A stretch of 64,000 bases of DNA from CAZKWG01 sp964615375 (GTDB lineage Bacteria > Myxococcota_A > UBA796 > CAZKWG01). The notes under the pieces were generated by a model. It saw only the letters and a list, made by a program, of their open reading frames with translations. It did no database searches and was not told the DNA's origin. The DNA is taken from assembly GCA_964615375.1 (NCBI GenBank), contig CAZTOW010000001.1:434001-498000 (forward strand), written 5' to 3'. Position 1 is the first letter of the stretch. Each line of letters begins with the position of its first letter. Position numbers and translations under genes: made by a program. Shown piece by piece: positions 1-8,891 of this stretch.

Positions 1-580
1 CCAGGCCCTTGAAGACCTGACACTGGAGGCCGTCCTCCAGCCGCGTGGCGACCAGCCGAAAGCGCGCGTCCTCACCGTCTACCTCCAGCACCTCGACCAG
101 CAGATCGTAGTCTCTCAGCACCATATTGGTGATCGCGCCGGGGCCTTCGGGCACGCTCAGCCAGGTCCCGCCCTCCAGGCGCCAGGCGCGCCCCAGCAGC
201 GCCGAGGCGTCGAAGCTCTCCGCCTGGCCGTAGGGCAGGACCTCCCAGGACTCCTCCCAGCCGAGGTCCACGCCGCCTGCGCCCACCAAAGTCGCCGTCC
301 CGGCCACCATGTCCTCCTTCGGCGCCCAGGCGTAGAGCTCATCGCCGCCCCGGAGCGGCGTCACGGCCAACGGGACCCCCTCGGCGTCCAGGACCGTGGG
401 CTTCGCGATGCGCCGCACATCGTCCTCCCTTACACGGAGCAGGAGTGGATCCCAGGGCGCGCTGCCGGTCTGCCAGCTCAACAATTCCGGCGCCTCGGGG
501 GGATCGGAGTCCGCGGTGTCCGGGCTCTTGTACGGGTCGCACGCGCAGAGCGGCGCGAGCAGGATGATGGCGCGGTTCAT
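1..580 (-). CDS. Hypothetical lipoprotein (3' end outside window)
   Basis: The reading frame starts at ATG 580, preceded by a GGAGGAG ribosome site, and stays open to the left edge, so 193 codons are visible and the C-terminus is missing. The N-terminus MNRAIILLAPLCAC is a short lipoprotein signal with a Cys at the lipobox, followed by a Ser/Asp/Pro-rich linker. The rest is acidic with many beta-type stretches and no family I recognise. It lies 110 bases downstream of another small lipoprotein gene on the same strand. It is probably exported and anchored to a membrane; its function is unknown. Confidence 0.7.
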   Translation of the reverse strand, partial: MNRAIILLAPLCACDPYKSPDTADSDPPEAPELLSWQTGSAPWDPLLLRVREDDVRRIAKPTVLDAEGVPLAVTPLRGGDELYAWAPKEDMVAGTATLVGAGGVDLGWEESWEVLPYGQAESFDASALLGRAWRLEGGTWLSVPEGPGAITNMVLRDYDLLVEVLEVDGEDARFRLVATRLEDGLQCQVFKGL

Positions 581-690
581 GTCTCCTCCAAGCGATGGGT
601 GTGGGACCGCGACGCGATCCCGGAGAGAGGGTGCCCTGGGGGGCGCGGAGTGTGAAGGGCCACGCGCGCGCGTTCGGGCTCCTCCCCCGC

Positions 691-1113
691 TCACTCCACC
701 CCGAGCAGCTCGTCCTCTCCGCCAGCATGACAGCCCAGGCAGCTCTCCGGCTGGCCGAAGGGGCTGAGCTCTCCGTCCGGGAAGAGGCGGCCATAGGTCC
801 AGCCCTCGTCGTCCTTCAGCATCAGCACGGTGGCGACCAGCTCGCTGGCCTCGGCGTCGGCGTAGTTGCGCTTGAGCACGGCCGACCCGGCTGGCAACGG
901 CTCGGGGAGCTCCGGGAGCGCGTCGAGCGCGAGGTCGTTCCAGCGGATCTCGATCCAGTCCTCTCGCCCGCCGGGGCCGTCTATCAGGCCCTCCATCCCG
1001 TCTGCCTGCTCCCAGGTCTCAGAGCCCTCGAAAGCCTCGAGGAAGCGCTGCTCCTCCTCGGTCAGCGGCGCGCAGCCGGCCAGCGCGAGCACGGGCACCA
1101 AGAGGCGTGTCAT
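691..1113 (-). CDS. Lipoprotein with CxxCH heme motif, cytochrome P460-like
   Basis: A 140-residue protein starting at ATG 1113 (upstream GAGGAG). The signal MTRLLVPVLALAGC ends in a lipobox Cys. Near the C-terminus ESCLGCHAGG carries one CxxCH c-type heme attachment site. The preceding stretch, with a Lys-Arg-Asn-Tyr pattern and MLKDDEGWTYGRLFPDG, resembles the end of cytochrome P460-family proteins, where a Met-Leu-Lys and Trp-x-Tyr-Gly block precedes the heme Cys. Seen directly: signal, lipobox and heme motif. The P460 assignment is by resemblance only; the family includes hydroxylamine-oxidising and NO-binding periplasmic cytochromes. A simple mono-heme lipoprotein is the alternative. Confidence 0.7.
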   Translation of the reverse strand: MTRLLVPVLALAGCAPLTEEEQRFLEAFEGSETWEQADGMEGLIDGPGGREDWIEIRWNDLALDALPELPEPLPAGSAVLKRNYADAEASELVATVLMLKDDEGWTYGRLFPDGELSPFGQPESCLGCHAGGEDELLGVE

Positions 1114-1151
1114 CGCTCCTCTACGACTGGCCGCGCTCACGCCTCCTCCTC

Positions 1152-1170
1152 GGCCCTGAGATGCAGGGCC
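1152..1170 (-). terminator. Candidate hairpin after the metal-efflux operon
   Basis: A perfect 7-bp stem (GGCCCTG/CAGGGCC) with a 5-base loop lies 35 bases past the stop of the RND pump gene. No T-run follows on the minus strand, so it is at best a weak or Rho-assisted terminator. Confidence 0.35.
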
Positions 1171-1204
1171 CAGGATCAGCAGCATGATGACGGTAGCCTC
1201 AGCG

Positions 1205-4200
1205 TCAAGTCCGATGAGGCGAGGTTGCGTTGATCACCCCCTGTCCCCCCACCCCCCCGGCCAGCCCCCGCCCCTTCCACACCGCGAAGATCGCCGGGTA
1301 CACCAGCAGCTCCAGGGCGAAGCTGGTGAACAGCCCCCCCACCATCGGCGCGGCGATGCGGCGCATGACGTCGGCGCCGGTGCCGTCGTTGACCATGACG
1401 GGGGCCAGACCGATGAAGTTGGTCATGACGGTCATGATCTTGGGTCGGATGCGGTGGGCGGCGCCCTCGACGATGGCCTCGCGCAGATCCTCGAAGCTGC
1501 GCATGCGCCCCTCGTCTACCCGGCCCTTGTAGGCCATCTTCAGGTAGAGCAGCATGATGACGCTGGTCTCGGCGTCCAGGCCCAGGAGCGCGATGACGCC
1601 GACCCAGACGGCGACGCTCATGTTGTAGTCCAGCGCCCAGAGCAGCCAGACGGCGCCGGTGAACGCGAGCGGCAGGCTGCCCAGCACGATGAGGGTCTCG
1701 GGCAGCGAGCGCGTGTTCAGGTAGAGCAGGAGCATGACGAGGGCGATGGTGGCCGGCAGCACCAGCCCGAGCTGCTCGCGGGCGCGCTCGTAGGCGAGGT
1801 ACTGACCGGTCCAGCCGAGCCGCACGCCAGGGGGGAGGACCACCTGCGCCTGGACGGTCGCGCGGGCCTGCTCCACGTAGTCGGCCAGCGGGGTCTCGCC
1901 GGGATCGACGAAGACATAGCCCACCAGGCTGCCCGCCTCCGAGCGGATCATCGGCGCGCCGGTCTGGTGGGTGATCCGCGCCACGGCGCTGAGCGGCACG
2001 GTGCTGCCGTCCATCCCGCGCACCGGCAGGGTGGCCAGGCTCTCCGGGGTGTCGCGGGCCTCGCGCGCCCAGCGCACGGAGATGCCGTAGCGCTCGCGCC
2101 CGTCCACCACCTCGGTCACCGGCATCCCGCCGATGGCCATGCGCACGATCTCGCCGAGGTCCGCCACCGACAGGCCCAGCCGGGCCAGGGCCTCCCGGTC
2201 GGGCTCGATGTCCACGTAGAAGCCGCCCGTGGCGCGCTCCGCGGTCGCCGAGCGCGTGCCGGGCACCCGCTCCAGCGCGGCCTCCACCGCGACGGCGGCC
2301 TGCTCGATGCTGTCCAGGTCGGGCCCGAAGACCTGCACGCCCACCGGTGATCGCACCCCGGTCGCCAGCATCTCCGTGCGCGTCTGCACCGGCATCCAGA
2401 AGAGGTTGGGCATCCCCGGGATCTGGAGGGCGGCGTCCATCTCGGCCAGCAGCCCGTCCCAGGTCTGGCCCTCCCGCCACTCTTCGCGGGGCTTCAGCAC
2501 CACCGTGACCTCGGCCATGGAGAGCGGCGCGGGGTCCGTGGCCGTGTTCGCCCGCCCGGCCTTCCCGAACACGGTCTCCACCTCGGGGAACCGCGAGAAG
2601 ATCCGGTCGATGGTCTGGAGCGTGCGGCTGGCCTCGGTCACGCTCATGCCCGGGGGAGCCGTGGGCATGTAGAGGATGACCCCCTCGTTCAGGGGCGGCA
2701 TGAACTCGCGGCCCAGCGAGAGCAGGGGCGGGATGGTCCCCAGCACCAGCACCGCCGCCAGCGCAAGCACCGCTCGCCGCCAGCGCACGACGAAGCGCAC
2801 GACGGGGGCGTAGAGCCGGGTGAGCAGGCGGCCGATCGGGTGCTCCTCGTCCGAGCGGACGTTGCCGCGGATGAGCAGCGCGATGAGCGCGGGCACCAGC
2901 GTGATCGAGAGCACGCTGGCCCAGGCCATCGACCAGGTCTTGGTCCAGGCCAGCGGCGAGAACAGCCGCCCCTCGGTGCCCTGGAGCGTGAACACCGGCA
3001 GGAAGGAGACCGTCAGCACCAGCAGGCTGAAGAAGAGGGCCGGTCCCACCTCCACCATCGCCTCGATCAGCGCGTCCGTGCGCCTGCCGGGCCTCCCCTC
3101 CTTCTGCCAGCGCGCCAGCCGCTGGTTGCAGTTCTCCACCAGCACGATGCTGGCGTCCACCATGTCCCCGATGGCGACGACGATGCCGCCCAGCGACATG
3201 ATGTTGGCCGTGATGCCCTGCGCCGTCAGCGGGATGAAGGAGAGCAGCACGGCGATGGGCAGGGTGAGCACCGGGACCAGCGCGCTGCGGGCGTGCAGCA
3301 GGAAGACCAGGATCACCAGGCTGACGACCACCATCTCCTCGATGAGCGCCTCCGACAGCGTGTCGATGGCCGCCAGGATCAGCTCCGAGCGGTCGTAGGT
3401 GATCACCACCTCCACGCCCGGCGGGAGCCCGGCGCGCAGCTCGTCCAGCCGCGCCTTGACCCCCTCGATCACGTCCAGCGCGTTCTCCCCCATGCGCATG
3501 ATGACGATGCCGCCCACCACCTCGCCCTCGCCGCCCAGCTCGGCCACGCCGCGCTGCTCGGCCGGGCCGAAGCGGAGATCGGCCACGTCGGCCACCCGGA
3601 TCGGCGCCCCGTCCGGGCCCATGCGCACCACCGCCTGCGCCACATCGTCAAGCGACTTGACGAATCCGCGCCCGCGGATCATCTGCTCGTGACCGGCCAG
3701 CTCGATGACGTGCCCGCCCGCCTCCTCGTTCGACGCCCGCACCGCCTCGGCCACCTCCATGAAGCTCACGCCCGCCGCCCGCGCGCGGGCCGGGTCCAGG
3801 CTCACCTGCATCTGCCGCAGCCCGCCGCCGATGCTGGCCACCTCCGCCACGCCCGGCACGCTGGCCAGCGCGTAGCGCAGGTTCCACTCCTGCAGGGCGC
3901 GGAGCTCCCTGAGCGTGTGCTGGCCCGTGCGGTCCACCAGGGCGTACTGGAAGACCCAGCCCACCCCGCTCGCGTCCGGGCCCATCATGGGCGCGACGCC
4001 CTCCGGCATCCGCTCGCGCGCCCCCGCCAGGGCCTCGGTCACCCGGCTGCGCGCCCAGTACAGGTCGGTCCCGTCCTCGAAGAGCACGGTGACGTAGGAG
4101 ACGCCGAAGTCCGACAGTCCCCGCACCGCCTTGACCTTCGGCGTGCCCAACAGGGACACCGACAGGGGGTAGGTGATCTGGTCCTCGACGTGGTCGGGGC

Positions 4201-4396
4201 TGTGGCCGGACCAGTCGGTCTGCACGATGACCTGCACGTCGGACAGGTCGGGGAGGGCGTCCAGCGGCGTGCGCTGCATCGCCCGCCAGCCGGCGAAGCT
4301 GAGCGCGACCACCATCAGGATCGTGAGCCAGGGGGCCTGCGCGCAGGCGGCGATCAGCCGGCCCAGCAGTGTGTCGCGGGGATCAAGGTCGCGCAT
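1205..4396 (-). CDS. cusA: Heavy-metal efflux RND transporter (CusA/CzcA family)
   Basis: A 1063-residue protein, full length for the heavy-metal RND family. It has one N-terminal membrane helix (about 22-41), a periplasmic loop starting TPLDALPDLSDVQV, helices 2-6 including IGDMVDASIVLVEN, a second periplasmic loop and helices 8-12. Asp414 in transmembrane helix 4 matches the proton-relay Asp (D405) of E. coli CusA. The Met-containing segments LSMAEV and TEML, in the loop after FGKAGRANTATDPAP, align with the Met ligands of the CusA Cu/Ag site, which favours Cu(I)/Ag(I) over Zn/Co. It pumps metal from periplasm or cytoplasm through the outer membrane using the proton gradient. The start ATG overlaps the adaptor gene by 14 bases, indicating coupled translation. 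Confidence 0.95.
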   Translation of the reverse strand: MRDLDPRDTLLGRLIAACAQAPWLTILMVVALSFAGWRAMQRTPLDALPDLSDVQVIVQTDWSGHSPDHVEDQITYPLSVSLLGTPKVKAVRGLSDFGVSYVTVLFEDGTDLYWARSRVTEALAGARERMPEGVAPMMGPDASGVGWVFQYALVDRTGQHTLRELRALQEWNLRYALASVPGVAEVASIGGGLRQMQVSLDPARARAAGVSFMEVAEAVRASNEEAGGHVIELAGHEQMIRGRGFVKSLDDVAQAVVRMGPDGAPIRVADVADLRFGPAEQRGVAELGGEGEVVGGIVIMRMGENALDVIEGVKARLDELRAGLPPGVEVVITYDRSELILAAIDTLSEALIEEMVVVSLVILVFLLHARSALVPVLTLPIAVLLSFIPLTAQGITANIMSLGGIVVAIGDMVDASIVLVENCNQRLARWQKEGRPGRRTDALIEAMVEVGPALFFSLLVLTVSFLPVFTLQGTEGRLFSPLAWTKTWSMAWASVLSITLVPALIALLIRGNVRSDEEHPIGRLLTRLYAPVVRFVVRWRRAVLALAAVLVLGTIPPLLSLGREFMPPLNEGVILYMPTAPPGMSVTEASRTLQTIDRIFSRFPEVETVFGKAGRANTATDPAPLSMAEVTVVLKPREEWREGQTWDGLLAEMDAALQIPGMPNLFWMPVQTRTEMLATGVRSPVGVQVFGPDLDSIEQAAVAVEAALERVPGTRSATAERATGGFYVDIEPDREALARLGLSVADLGEIVRMAIGGMPVTEVVDGRERYGISVRWAREARDTPESLATLPVRGMDGSTVPLSAVARITHQTGAPMIRSEAGSLVGYVFVDPGETPLADYVEQARATVQAQVVLPPGVRLGWTGQYLAYERAREQLGLVLPATIALVMLLLYLNTRSLPETLIVLGSLPLAFTGAVWLLWALDYNMSVAVWVGVIALLGLDAETSVIMLLYLKMAYKGRVDEGRMRSFEDLREAIVEGAAHRIRPKIMTVMTNFIGLAPVMVNDGTGADVMRRIAAPMVGGLFTSFALELLVYPAIFAVWKGRGLAGGVGGQGVINATSPHRT

Positions 4397-5555
4397 GGTC
4401 GTGCCCCCACACCTGGCTGGCGGAGCGGATGCGGCTCTCCGCCGCCACCAGGAAGGTGCCCTCGCTGACGACCTGCTCGCCCTCGGAGAGCCCCTCCCGG
4501 ACCAGGTAGCGCTCGCCCGCCCGCGGCCCGAGCGTGAGCTCCCGCGGGCTCAGCCGCCCTTCGCCCAGGTCTACGAAGACCAGGCGGCGCTCGCCCAGGA
4601 AGATGACGGCGTCGGCGGGCACGGAGAGGCCCTCGCCCAGCGTGAGCTCGCGCGTGACCGTGACCGCCATGCCCGGCAGGAGCAGGCCGTCCGCGTTGTC
4701 CACCTGCACCCGCACCTTGCGCGCCCGGGTCATCGGGTCCACCTCCGGCAGCATCAGCAGCACGCGCCCCTCCCGCGCCTCGGGCTGATCGGCCAGGCGT
4801 ACGGTCACGGTGTCCCCGGTCTTCAGGTAGGGGACGTCGTCAGGGTAGACGGCGGCCTCCACCCACACCGGATCCAGGCGGGCGAGGCGGTAGAGGGGCT
4901 CGCCGGCCATGACCCGCGCGCCCTCGGTCACCATGCTCTCGGTCACCACCCCGCTGGCGCTGGCCAGGAAGGCGGGCGCCTCGTCCACCGCGCCGCCGGC
5001 CAGCAGCGCGTCGATCGCGGCCTTCGGCAGGTCCCAGCGCTGGAGCCGGGCGCGGGCGGCCTCCTCGGCGGGGGAGCCGCGGGCGGCGAGCAGCTCGGCC
5101 TGGGCGCTCTGGAGCTCGGGGCTCCACAGGTCGAAGAGGCGCTGGCCCTGGCGGACCGCCTGCCCCGGGCTCAGCACCACCGGGTCGCGCACGAGGCCAT
5201 CGACCTTGGTGGTCAGGATGGCCTGACCATTCTGGTCATAGACCACCGTGCCGGGGGCGGTGAGCGCGCGGGTCAGCGGGCCGCGGGTGACGGCGGCGGT
5301 GACGATCCCGACCTTCTGACGCCGATCCCCGTCTACGATGACCTCGCCCGAGGCCTGCTGCTGGGCCGTGACGGGCACCAGATCCATCCCGCAGAGGGGG
5401 CAGCTCCCGGGGGTGGCCTGCACGATGGAGGGGTGCATGGGGCAGGTCCAGGTCGTCGTGGGGGCGCTGGCCTGGGGGGCGGCGTCAGGGCCGTGCTCGT
5501 GGCCCGCGGGGGTGGCGCAGCCGAGGAGGAGCAGGAGGGGCAGCGCGCGCTTCAT
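4383..5555 (-). CDS. cusB: Efflux adaptor (membrane fusion) lipoprotein with heavy-metal-binding domain
   Basis: 390 residues from ATG 5555, with GGAGG seven bases upstream; longer upstream readings in this frame lack a signal. The N-terminus MKRALPLLLLLGC is a lipoprotein signal. Residues 37-61 form a heavy-metal-binding domain (C38PM..H41 and C52PLC55GM57), as seen in CusB/CzcB-type adaptors. After it come a beta-barrel/lipoyl/alpha-hairpin adaptor core and a C-terminal membrane-proximal domain, ending in a Gly-His-Asp-His tail. It bridges the RND pump and the outer-membrane channel and probably hands Cu/Ag to the pump. It shares a 4-base ATGA overlap with the upstream channel gene and a 14-base overlap with the pump gene. 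Confidence 0.93.
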   Translation of the reverse strand: MKRALPLLLLLGCATPAGHEHGPDAAPQASAPTTTWTCPMHPSIVQATPGSCPLCGMDLVPVTAQQQASGEVIVDGDRRQKVGIVTAAVTRGPLTRALTAPGTVVYDQNGQAILTTKVDGLVRDPVVLSPGQAVRQGQRLFDLWSPELQSAQAELLAARGSPAEEAARARLQRWDLPKAAIDALLAGGAVDEAPAFLASASGVVTESMVTEGARVMAGEPLYRLARLDPVWVEAAVYPDDVPYLKTGDTVTVRLADQPEAREGRVLLMLPEVDPMTRARKVRVQVDNADGLLLPGMAVTVTRELTLGEGLSVPADAVIFLGERRLVFVDLGEGRLSPRELTLGPRAGERYLVREGLSEGEQVVSEGTFLVAAESRIRSASQVWGHDHARP

Positions 5556-6751
5556 GGCGCCTCCAGGGTGATGGTCTCGGGGGGCCCGGAGAGGGAGAGG
5601 ATCTCGGCCTGGGCCGAGGCGGTGGCGGCGTGGGCGTCGGCGAGCTCCAGGCGGGCGGCCCGGAGCTCGCGGGCGGCCAGGACGACGGCGTCCAGCTCGC
5701 CCGTGCCCGCGGCCAGCCCGGCGCGGGCGGCCTCCAGGCGGCGCTCGGCCAGGGGCAGGAGGCGCTCCTCCAGGATCTGCGCCTGCTGCTTCGCGGCCTC
5801 GAGCTCCGCCTGCGCGCCGGTCTGCATGGCCGCCGTCTCGCGGGACATGGCGCGCAGATCGGCCTCGGCCATGGCCGCCATCGCCCGCGCCTCCGCCGAT
5901 CCGGCCTCCGCGCCCCAGGGCAGGGTCAGGCTCACACCCACCACGGTCATGTGGTCCATGCTCATCAGGGTGGTGTGCTCCACCATCAGGCCGGGCATGG
6001 GGCGGCTCATCGCGCGGGCCATGTCCACCTCGGCGCGGGCCAGCTCGGCGCGGGCCTCCGCGGCCTTCAGGGCCGGCGACGCCGGCGCGACCATGGGGGC
6101 GGGCCCGTCCAGCGTGAGGGCGGGCAGGGGCGCGTCCGGCGGGCGGTTCAGGAGCGCGTTCATGCGCTGGAGGGCGAGGTCCCGGCGGACGCGCATCATC
6201 GGCAGCTCCGCGTCCATGCGCGCGAGGTCCGCCTCCGCCATCCACAGGCCGTCGCCCATGCCCATGCCGCCGGCCATCCGGCCCCGGGCCGCCTCCGCCA
6301 GCGAGGCCATCAGCGCCCGCTGCTCCTCGGCGGCGGCCAGCGCCTCCCCGGCCTGCCAGGCCTCGATCAGCGCCCGCCAGCTCGCCGCGCGGAGCTGGGA
6401 TCGGGCGTCGTCCAGGTCCTGCCGGGCGACGTCGTCCGCGGCCAGCGAGACCACGCGCGCGGCGCGCAGGAGCCCCGGGGCGGGGAGCATCTGCTCCAGG
6501 GCCAGCTCGTAGCCGGGCGGCTCGTGGGTCAGCGTCGCGGGCGCCACGCCCACGGACAGGCGCGTCTCGGGGAGCACGCGAGCGCTGGAGCTCCGGGCCT
6601 CGGCGGCGTCCCGGGCGGCGCGGGCGGCCTCCAGCGAGGGGCTGACCTCCAGCACGGCCGTGGCGAAGGCCTCGGGCGTCAGCGGATCAGGGAGCGTGGG
6701 CTCGGCGGCGCGGACGAGCGTCGCCCACAGGAGGGCAAAGAAGGCAGACAT
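5552..6751 (-). CDS. TolC/CusC-like outer-membrane efflux channel
   Basis: 399 residues with a Sec signal (MSAFFALLWATLVRAAEP). The mature part has the two-repeat outer-membrane efflux protein pattern: long Ala/Arg/Glu-rich helices (AARAARDAAEARSSSARV; ALKAAEARAELARAEVDMA) and short beta segments such as RLSVGVAP and VVGVSLTLPWG. Met-rich patches (GRMAGGMGMGDGLWM and LMSMDHMTVVGV) are unusual and fit a Cu/Ag path. It is the second gene of a four-gene minus-strand operon and overlaps the adaptor gene by ATGA. It is slightly shorter than typical CusC, and an N-terminal lipid-anchor Cys is not evident. Confidence 0.88.
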   Translation of the reverse strand: MSAFFALLWATLVRAAEPTLPDPLTPEAFATAVLEVSPSLEAARAARDAAEARSSSARVLPETRLSVGVAPATLTHEPPGYELALEQMLPAPGLLRAARVVSLAADDVARQDLDDARSQLRAASWRALIEAWQAGEALAAAEEQRALMASLAEAARGRMAGGMGMGDGLWMAEADLARMDAELPMMRVRRDLALQRMNALLNRPPDAPLPALTLDGPAPMVAPASPALKAAEARAELARAEVDMARAMSRPMPGLMVEHTTLMSMDHMTVVGVSLTLPWGAEAGSAEARAMAAMAEADLRAMSRETAAMQTGAQAELEAAKQQAQILEERLLPLAERRLEAARAGLAAGTGELDAVVLAARELRAARLELADAHAATASAQAEILSLSGPPETITLEAP

Positions 6752-6833
6752 GACTCACCCCGAAGGAGGAGGTCGGCGCCGGCGAGGGCCGGGCCAGGGA
6801 CGACGCCGATCCAACGATCAGCGCCGACCTCCC

Positions 6834-7184
6834 TCAACGTCGGAGCGAGCGGGTCTTCAACCAGAGCGGGCCGGGTGGCGCGGGCGGGCCGCGGGCCAGG
6901 GCCGGGGAGCCCTCCAGGAGGCTCGGCGCGGGGACGTCCAGGGGCAGGGTGGGCGTCGGCGCGAGGGCGTCGACCGCGGGGGGCGGCAGGCTCAGGCCGC
7001 TGGGGCGATCCCCGCTCCCGGCGTCCAGGCAGGGGCCCGGACAGGGCGCGCCGCCCATGTCGTCACAGCAGCAGGCGGCGATGATCCGGGACCCACGCTC
7101 CTCGTCCTCGCAGGCGCATGCCGCGTTCGACCAGCCCAGGAGGACCAGGGCCGAGGCGATCAGCGCTGCGAGGAGGGCGCGCAT
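6834..7184 (-). CDS. Small exported Cys-rich protein heading the efflux operon
   Basis: 116 residues from ATG 7184. Signal: MRALLAALIASALVLLGWSNAACA. The first 35 mature residues hold Cys-rich groups (ACACEDEE; AACCCDDMGG; PCPGPC), followed by a Pro/Leu-rich disordered tail ending in Arg residues. I do not recognise a family. Because it sits directly before the channel, adaptor and pump genes, a periplasmic Cu/Ag chaperone or sensor is plausible but inferred. No Shine-Dalgarno is seen; instead TATACT lies six bases before the ATG, so the mRNA may be leaderless. The upstream surface-protein gene ends 19 bases earlier on the same strand. Confidence 0.7.
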   Translation of the reverse strand: MRALLAALIASALVLLGWSNAACACEDEERGSRIIAACCCDDMGGAPCPGPCLDAGSGDRPSGLSLPPPAVDALAPTPTLPLDVPAPSLLEGSPALARGPPAPPGPLWLKTRSLRR

Positions 7185-7190
7185 GGAAGG

Positions 7191-7196
7191 AGTATA
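7191..7196 (-). promoter_or_regulatory. TATACT -10 box six bases before the start of the Cys-rich protein
   Basis: On the minus strand TATACT lies six bases upstream of ATG 7184. A transcript from this box would begin at or next to the start codon (leaderless). No convincing -35 is seen. The same arrangement recurs at 27391, 28650 and 59661. Confidence 0.4.
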
Positions 7197-7203
7197 GCTG
7201 CGA

Positions 7204-8418
7204 TCACCGGGGGAGGCGAGCCGCCCCCCGACGACGCCCCAGCAGGGCCGCGAGCCCGACCAGCACCCCGAGGCCGCCGGCGGAGCCCCCGCCCGTGGCG
7301 CAGCGCGAGCCCGCGCCCAGGATCTTCGGATCATCGTCGCAGAGGTCGCCGCGCCCGTCCCCGTCCTCGTCCGCCTGCTCGGGGTCGTGGAGCGTCGGGC
7401 ACAGGTCGCAGTCGTTGCCCACGCCGTCCTCGTCCGCGTCCGCCTGCCCCGCGTTCGCCAGATCCTCGCAATTGTCGCAGCCGTCGCCGACCCCGTCCCC
7501 GTCGCTGTCCAGCTGCAGCGGGTTCGGCACGCCGGGGCAGCTGTCGCAGGCCTCGTTGACCTCGTCCCCGTCGTCGTCGTTCTGGTCCGGGTCCGCGTCA
7601 TAGGGGCAGTCGTCGCAGGCGTCGCCGACCCCGTCCTCATCGGAGTCCGACTGGTCGTTGTAGTCCTCGGGGCAGTTGTCGCAGATGTCGCCCACGGCGT
7701 CGGCGTCGGTGTCGGTCTGGTCCAGGTTCACGATCCCAGGGCAGTTGTCGCACTCGTCGCCCACCGTGTCCTCGTCCGCGTCCTCCTGGCCCGGGTTGTA
7801 GACGTAGACGCAGTTGTCGCAGTCTTCTCCTGCGCCGTCCTCGTCGGTGTCGGTCTGGTCCGGGTTGTAGACGAACTCGCAGTTGTCGCAGACGTCGCCG
7901 ATCCCGTCGGCATCGACGTCGGACTGGTCCTCGTTCCAGTTGCAGTCGCAGTTGTCGCAGGCGTCGCCCCAGGAGTCCAGGGGCTCCATGCAGGCCCCTT
8001 CGCTGTTCTCCTGCTCGGTGTTCTCGACGTAGATGCAGTTGTCGCAGACGTCGCCGACGTTGTCGCAGTCGGTGTCGGTCTGGTCGACGTTGGACACCTC
8101 GGGGCAGTTGTCGCAGACGAAGGAGATCATCAGCCCCTCGGCCACCAGCGCGGGCGGGTCCAGGTACCCCAGCCCGTCGCCGTCCGCGTCGTAAGCCTCC
8201 ACCGGGATGGAGCAGCCGAAGGAGTAATAGTCATAGTAGTAATCGGCGTTGGGGTAGCCGTACTCCAGGCACTCCTCGTCCGTGAGGTCCACCTCGGACT
8301 CGTCCTCCTCGGCGACCGTGTTGCAGTTCAGGTCCTGGGAGAGGGTGTTGATGCAGGCGTCGTCGGCGCGCGCGGGCGAGCCGAAGAGCAGGGGGAGGAG
8401 GAGGAGTGGCGAGCGCAT
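7204..8418 (-). CDS. Thrombospondin type 3 repeat surface protein with MYXO-CTERM-like tail (copy B)
   Basis: 404 residues from ATG 8418 (upstream GGGAGG). It has a Sec signal (MRSPLLLLPLLFGSPARA), an N-terminal Tyr-rich module (YPNADYYYDYYSFGC) and then eleven Asp/Cys repeats of 22-29 residues built on CDNCP..xNxDQxDxDxDxVGDx, the calcium-binding thrombospondin type 3 pattern. The C-terminus has a Cys followed by a Gly-rich hydrophobic segment and Arg-Arg-Arg (residues about 375-404), like the MYXO-CTERM/myxosortase signal that leaves proteins on the cell surface. Expected to be a rigid Ca-binding cell-surface protein. It is a close paralog of the gene ending at 8892; the pair flanks a small membrane-protein gene, pointing to a local duplication. 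Confidence 0.85.
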   Translation of the reverse strand: MRSPLLLLPLLFGSPARADDACINTLSQDLNCNTVAEEDESEVDLTDEECLEYGYPNADYYYDYYSFGCSIPVEAYDADGDGLGYLDPPALVAEGLMISFVCDNCPEVSNVDQTDTDCDNVGDVCDNCIYVENTEQENSEGACMEPLDSWGDACDNCDCNWNEDQSDVDADGIGDVCDNCEFVYNPDQTDTDEDGAGEDCDNCVYVYNPGQEDADEDTVGDECDNCPGIVNLDQTDTDADAVGDICDNCPEDYNDQSDSDEDGVGDACDDCPYDADPDQNDDDGDEVNEACDSCPGVPNPLQLDSDGDGVGDGCDNCEDLANAGQADADEDGVGNDCDLCPTLHDPEQADEDGDGRGDLCDDDPKILGAGSRCATGGGSAGGLGVLVGLAALLGRRRGAARLPR

Positions 8419-8492
8419 GGAGAGCCTCCCAGTTGGAGCGGTCAAGGAGCCAGCTCACAGCATACGGAGATTCTCTTGACCCGCGACACCGA

Positions 8493-8888
8493 TCATCCCG
8501 CGGCGCCGTCTTCCTCCCGCGGCCCCGCCAGCAGCATGAGCGTCAGCGCCGCCACGTTGAAGGCCGCCCAGGTCCCGATCGGCTCGCCGAGCTGCGCCAG
8601 CACGACGCCGAAGAGGCCGACGCTCTCCGCCATGGCCCAGCGCAGGATGTACCAGGTGAGGAGCTGGGGGGCGACGCTGCGCGGGAGCTTGAGCGAGCCC
8701 CCCGCCAGGGCCACCGCCAGCACGGCCAGCGGCCACACCAGGGGGGTGTCCGCGGGCTCCCGCGTCTGGCTCAGATACCAGGCCACGCCGCCAAAGATGG
8801 CGGTGGACGACACGAAGGCCATCCACTGCACCCGCAGTATCTGGAGGATCTGGGCGGGCGTCCGCGATCCCTGCGGTGCCGGGTCCAC
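8493..8888 (-). CDS. Small four-helix membrane protein, unknown
   Basis: 131 residues. The GTG start at 8888 lies three bases after the stop of the upstream thrombospondin-repeat gene, so it is probably translated by coupling; its own ribosome site is weak. Hydrophobic segments at roughly 22-42, 50-67, 77-98 and 103-121 suggest four membrane helices, with short basic and acidic ends. No catalytic motif or known family is visible. Sitting between two paralogous surface-protein genes, it may help their export or anchoring, but that is only context. Confidence 0.65.
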   Translation of the reverse strand: MDPAPQGSRTPAQILQILRVQWMAFVSSTAIFGGVAWYLSQTREPADTPLVWPLAVLAVALAGGSLKLPRSVAPQLLTWYILRWAMAESVGLFGVVLAQLGEPIGTWAAFNVAALTLMLLAGPREEDGAAG

Positions 8889-8891
8889 CGA

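Noticed and set aside
4173..6512. 779-codon plus-strand frame opposite the efflux genes
   Set aside because: Shadow of the adaptor and channel genes; composition is His/Arg/Gln repeats without motifs.
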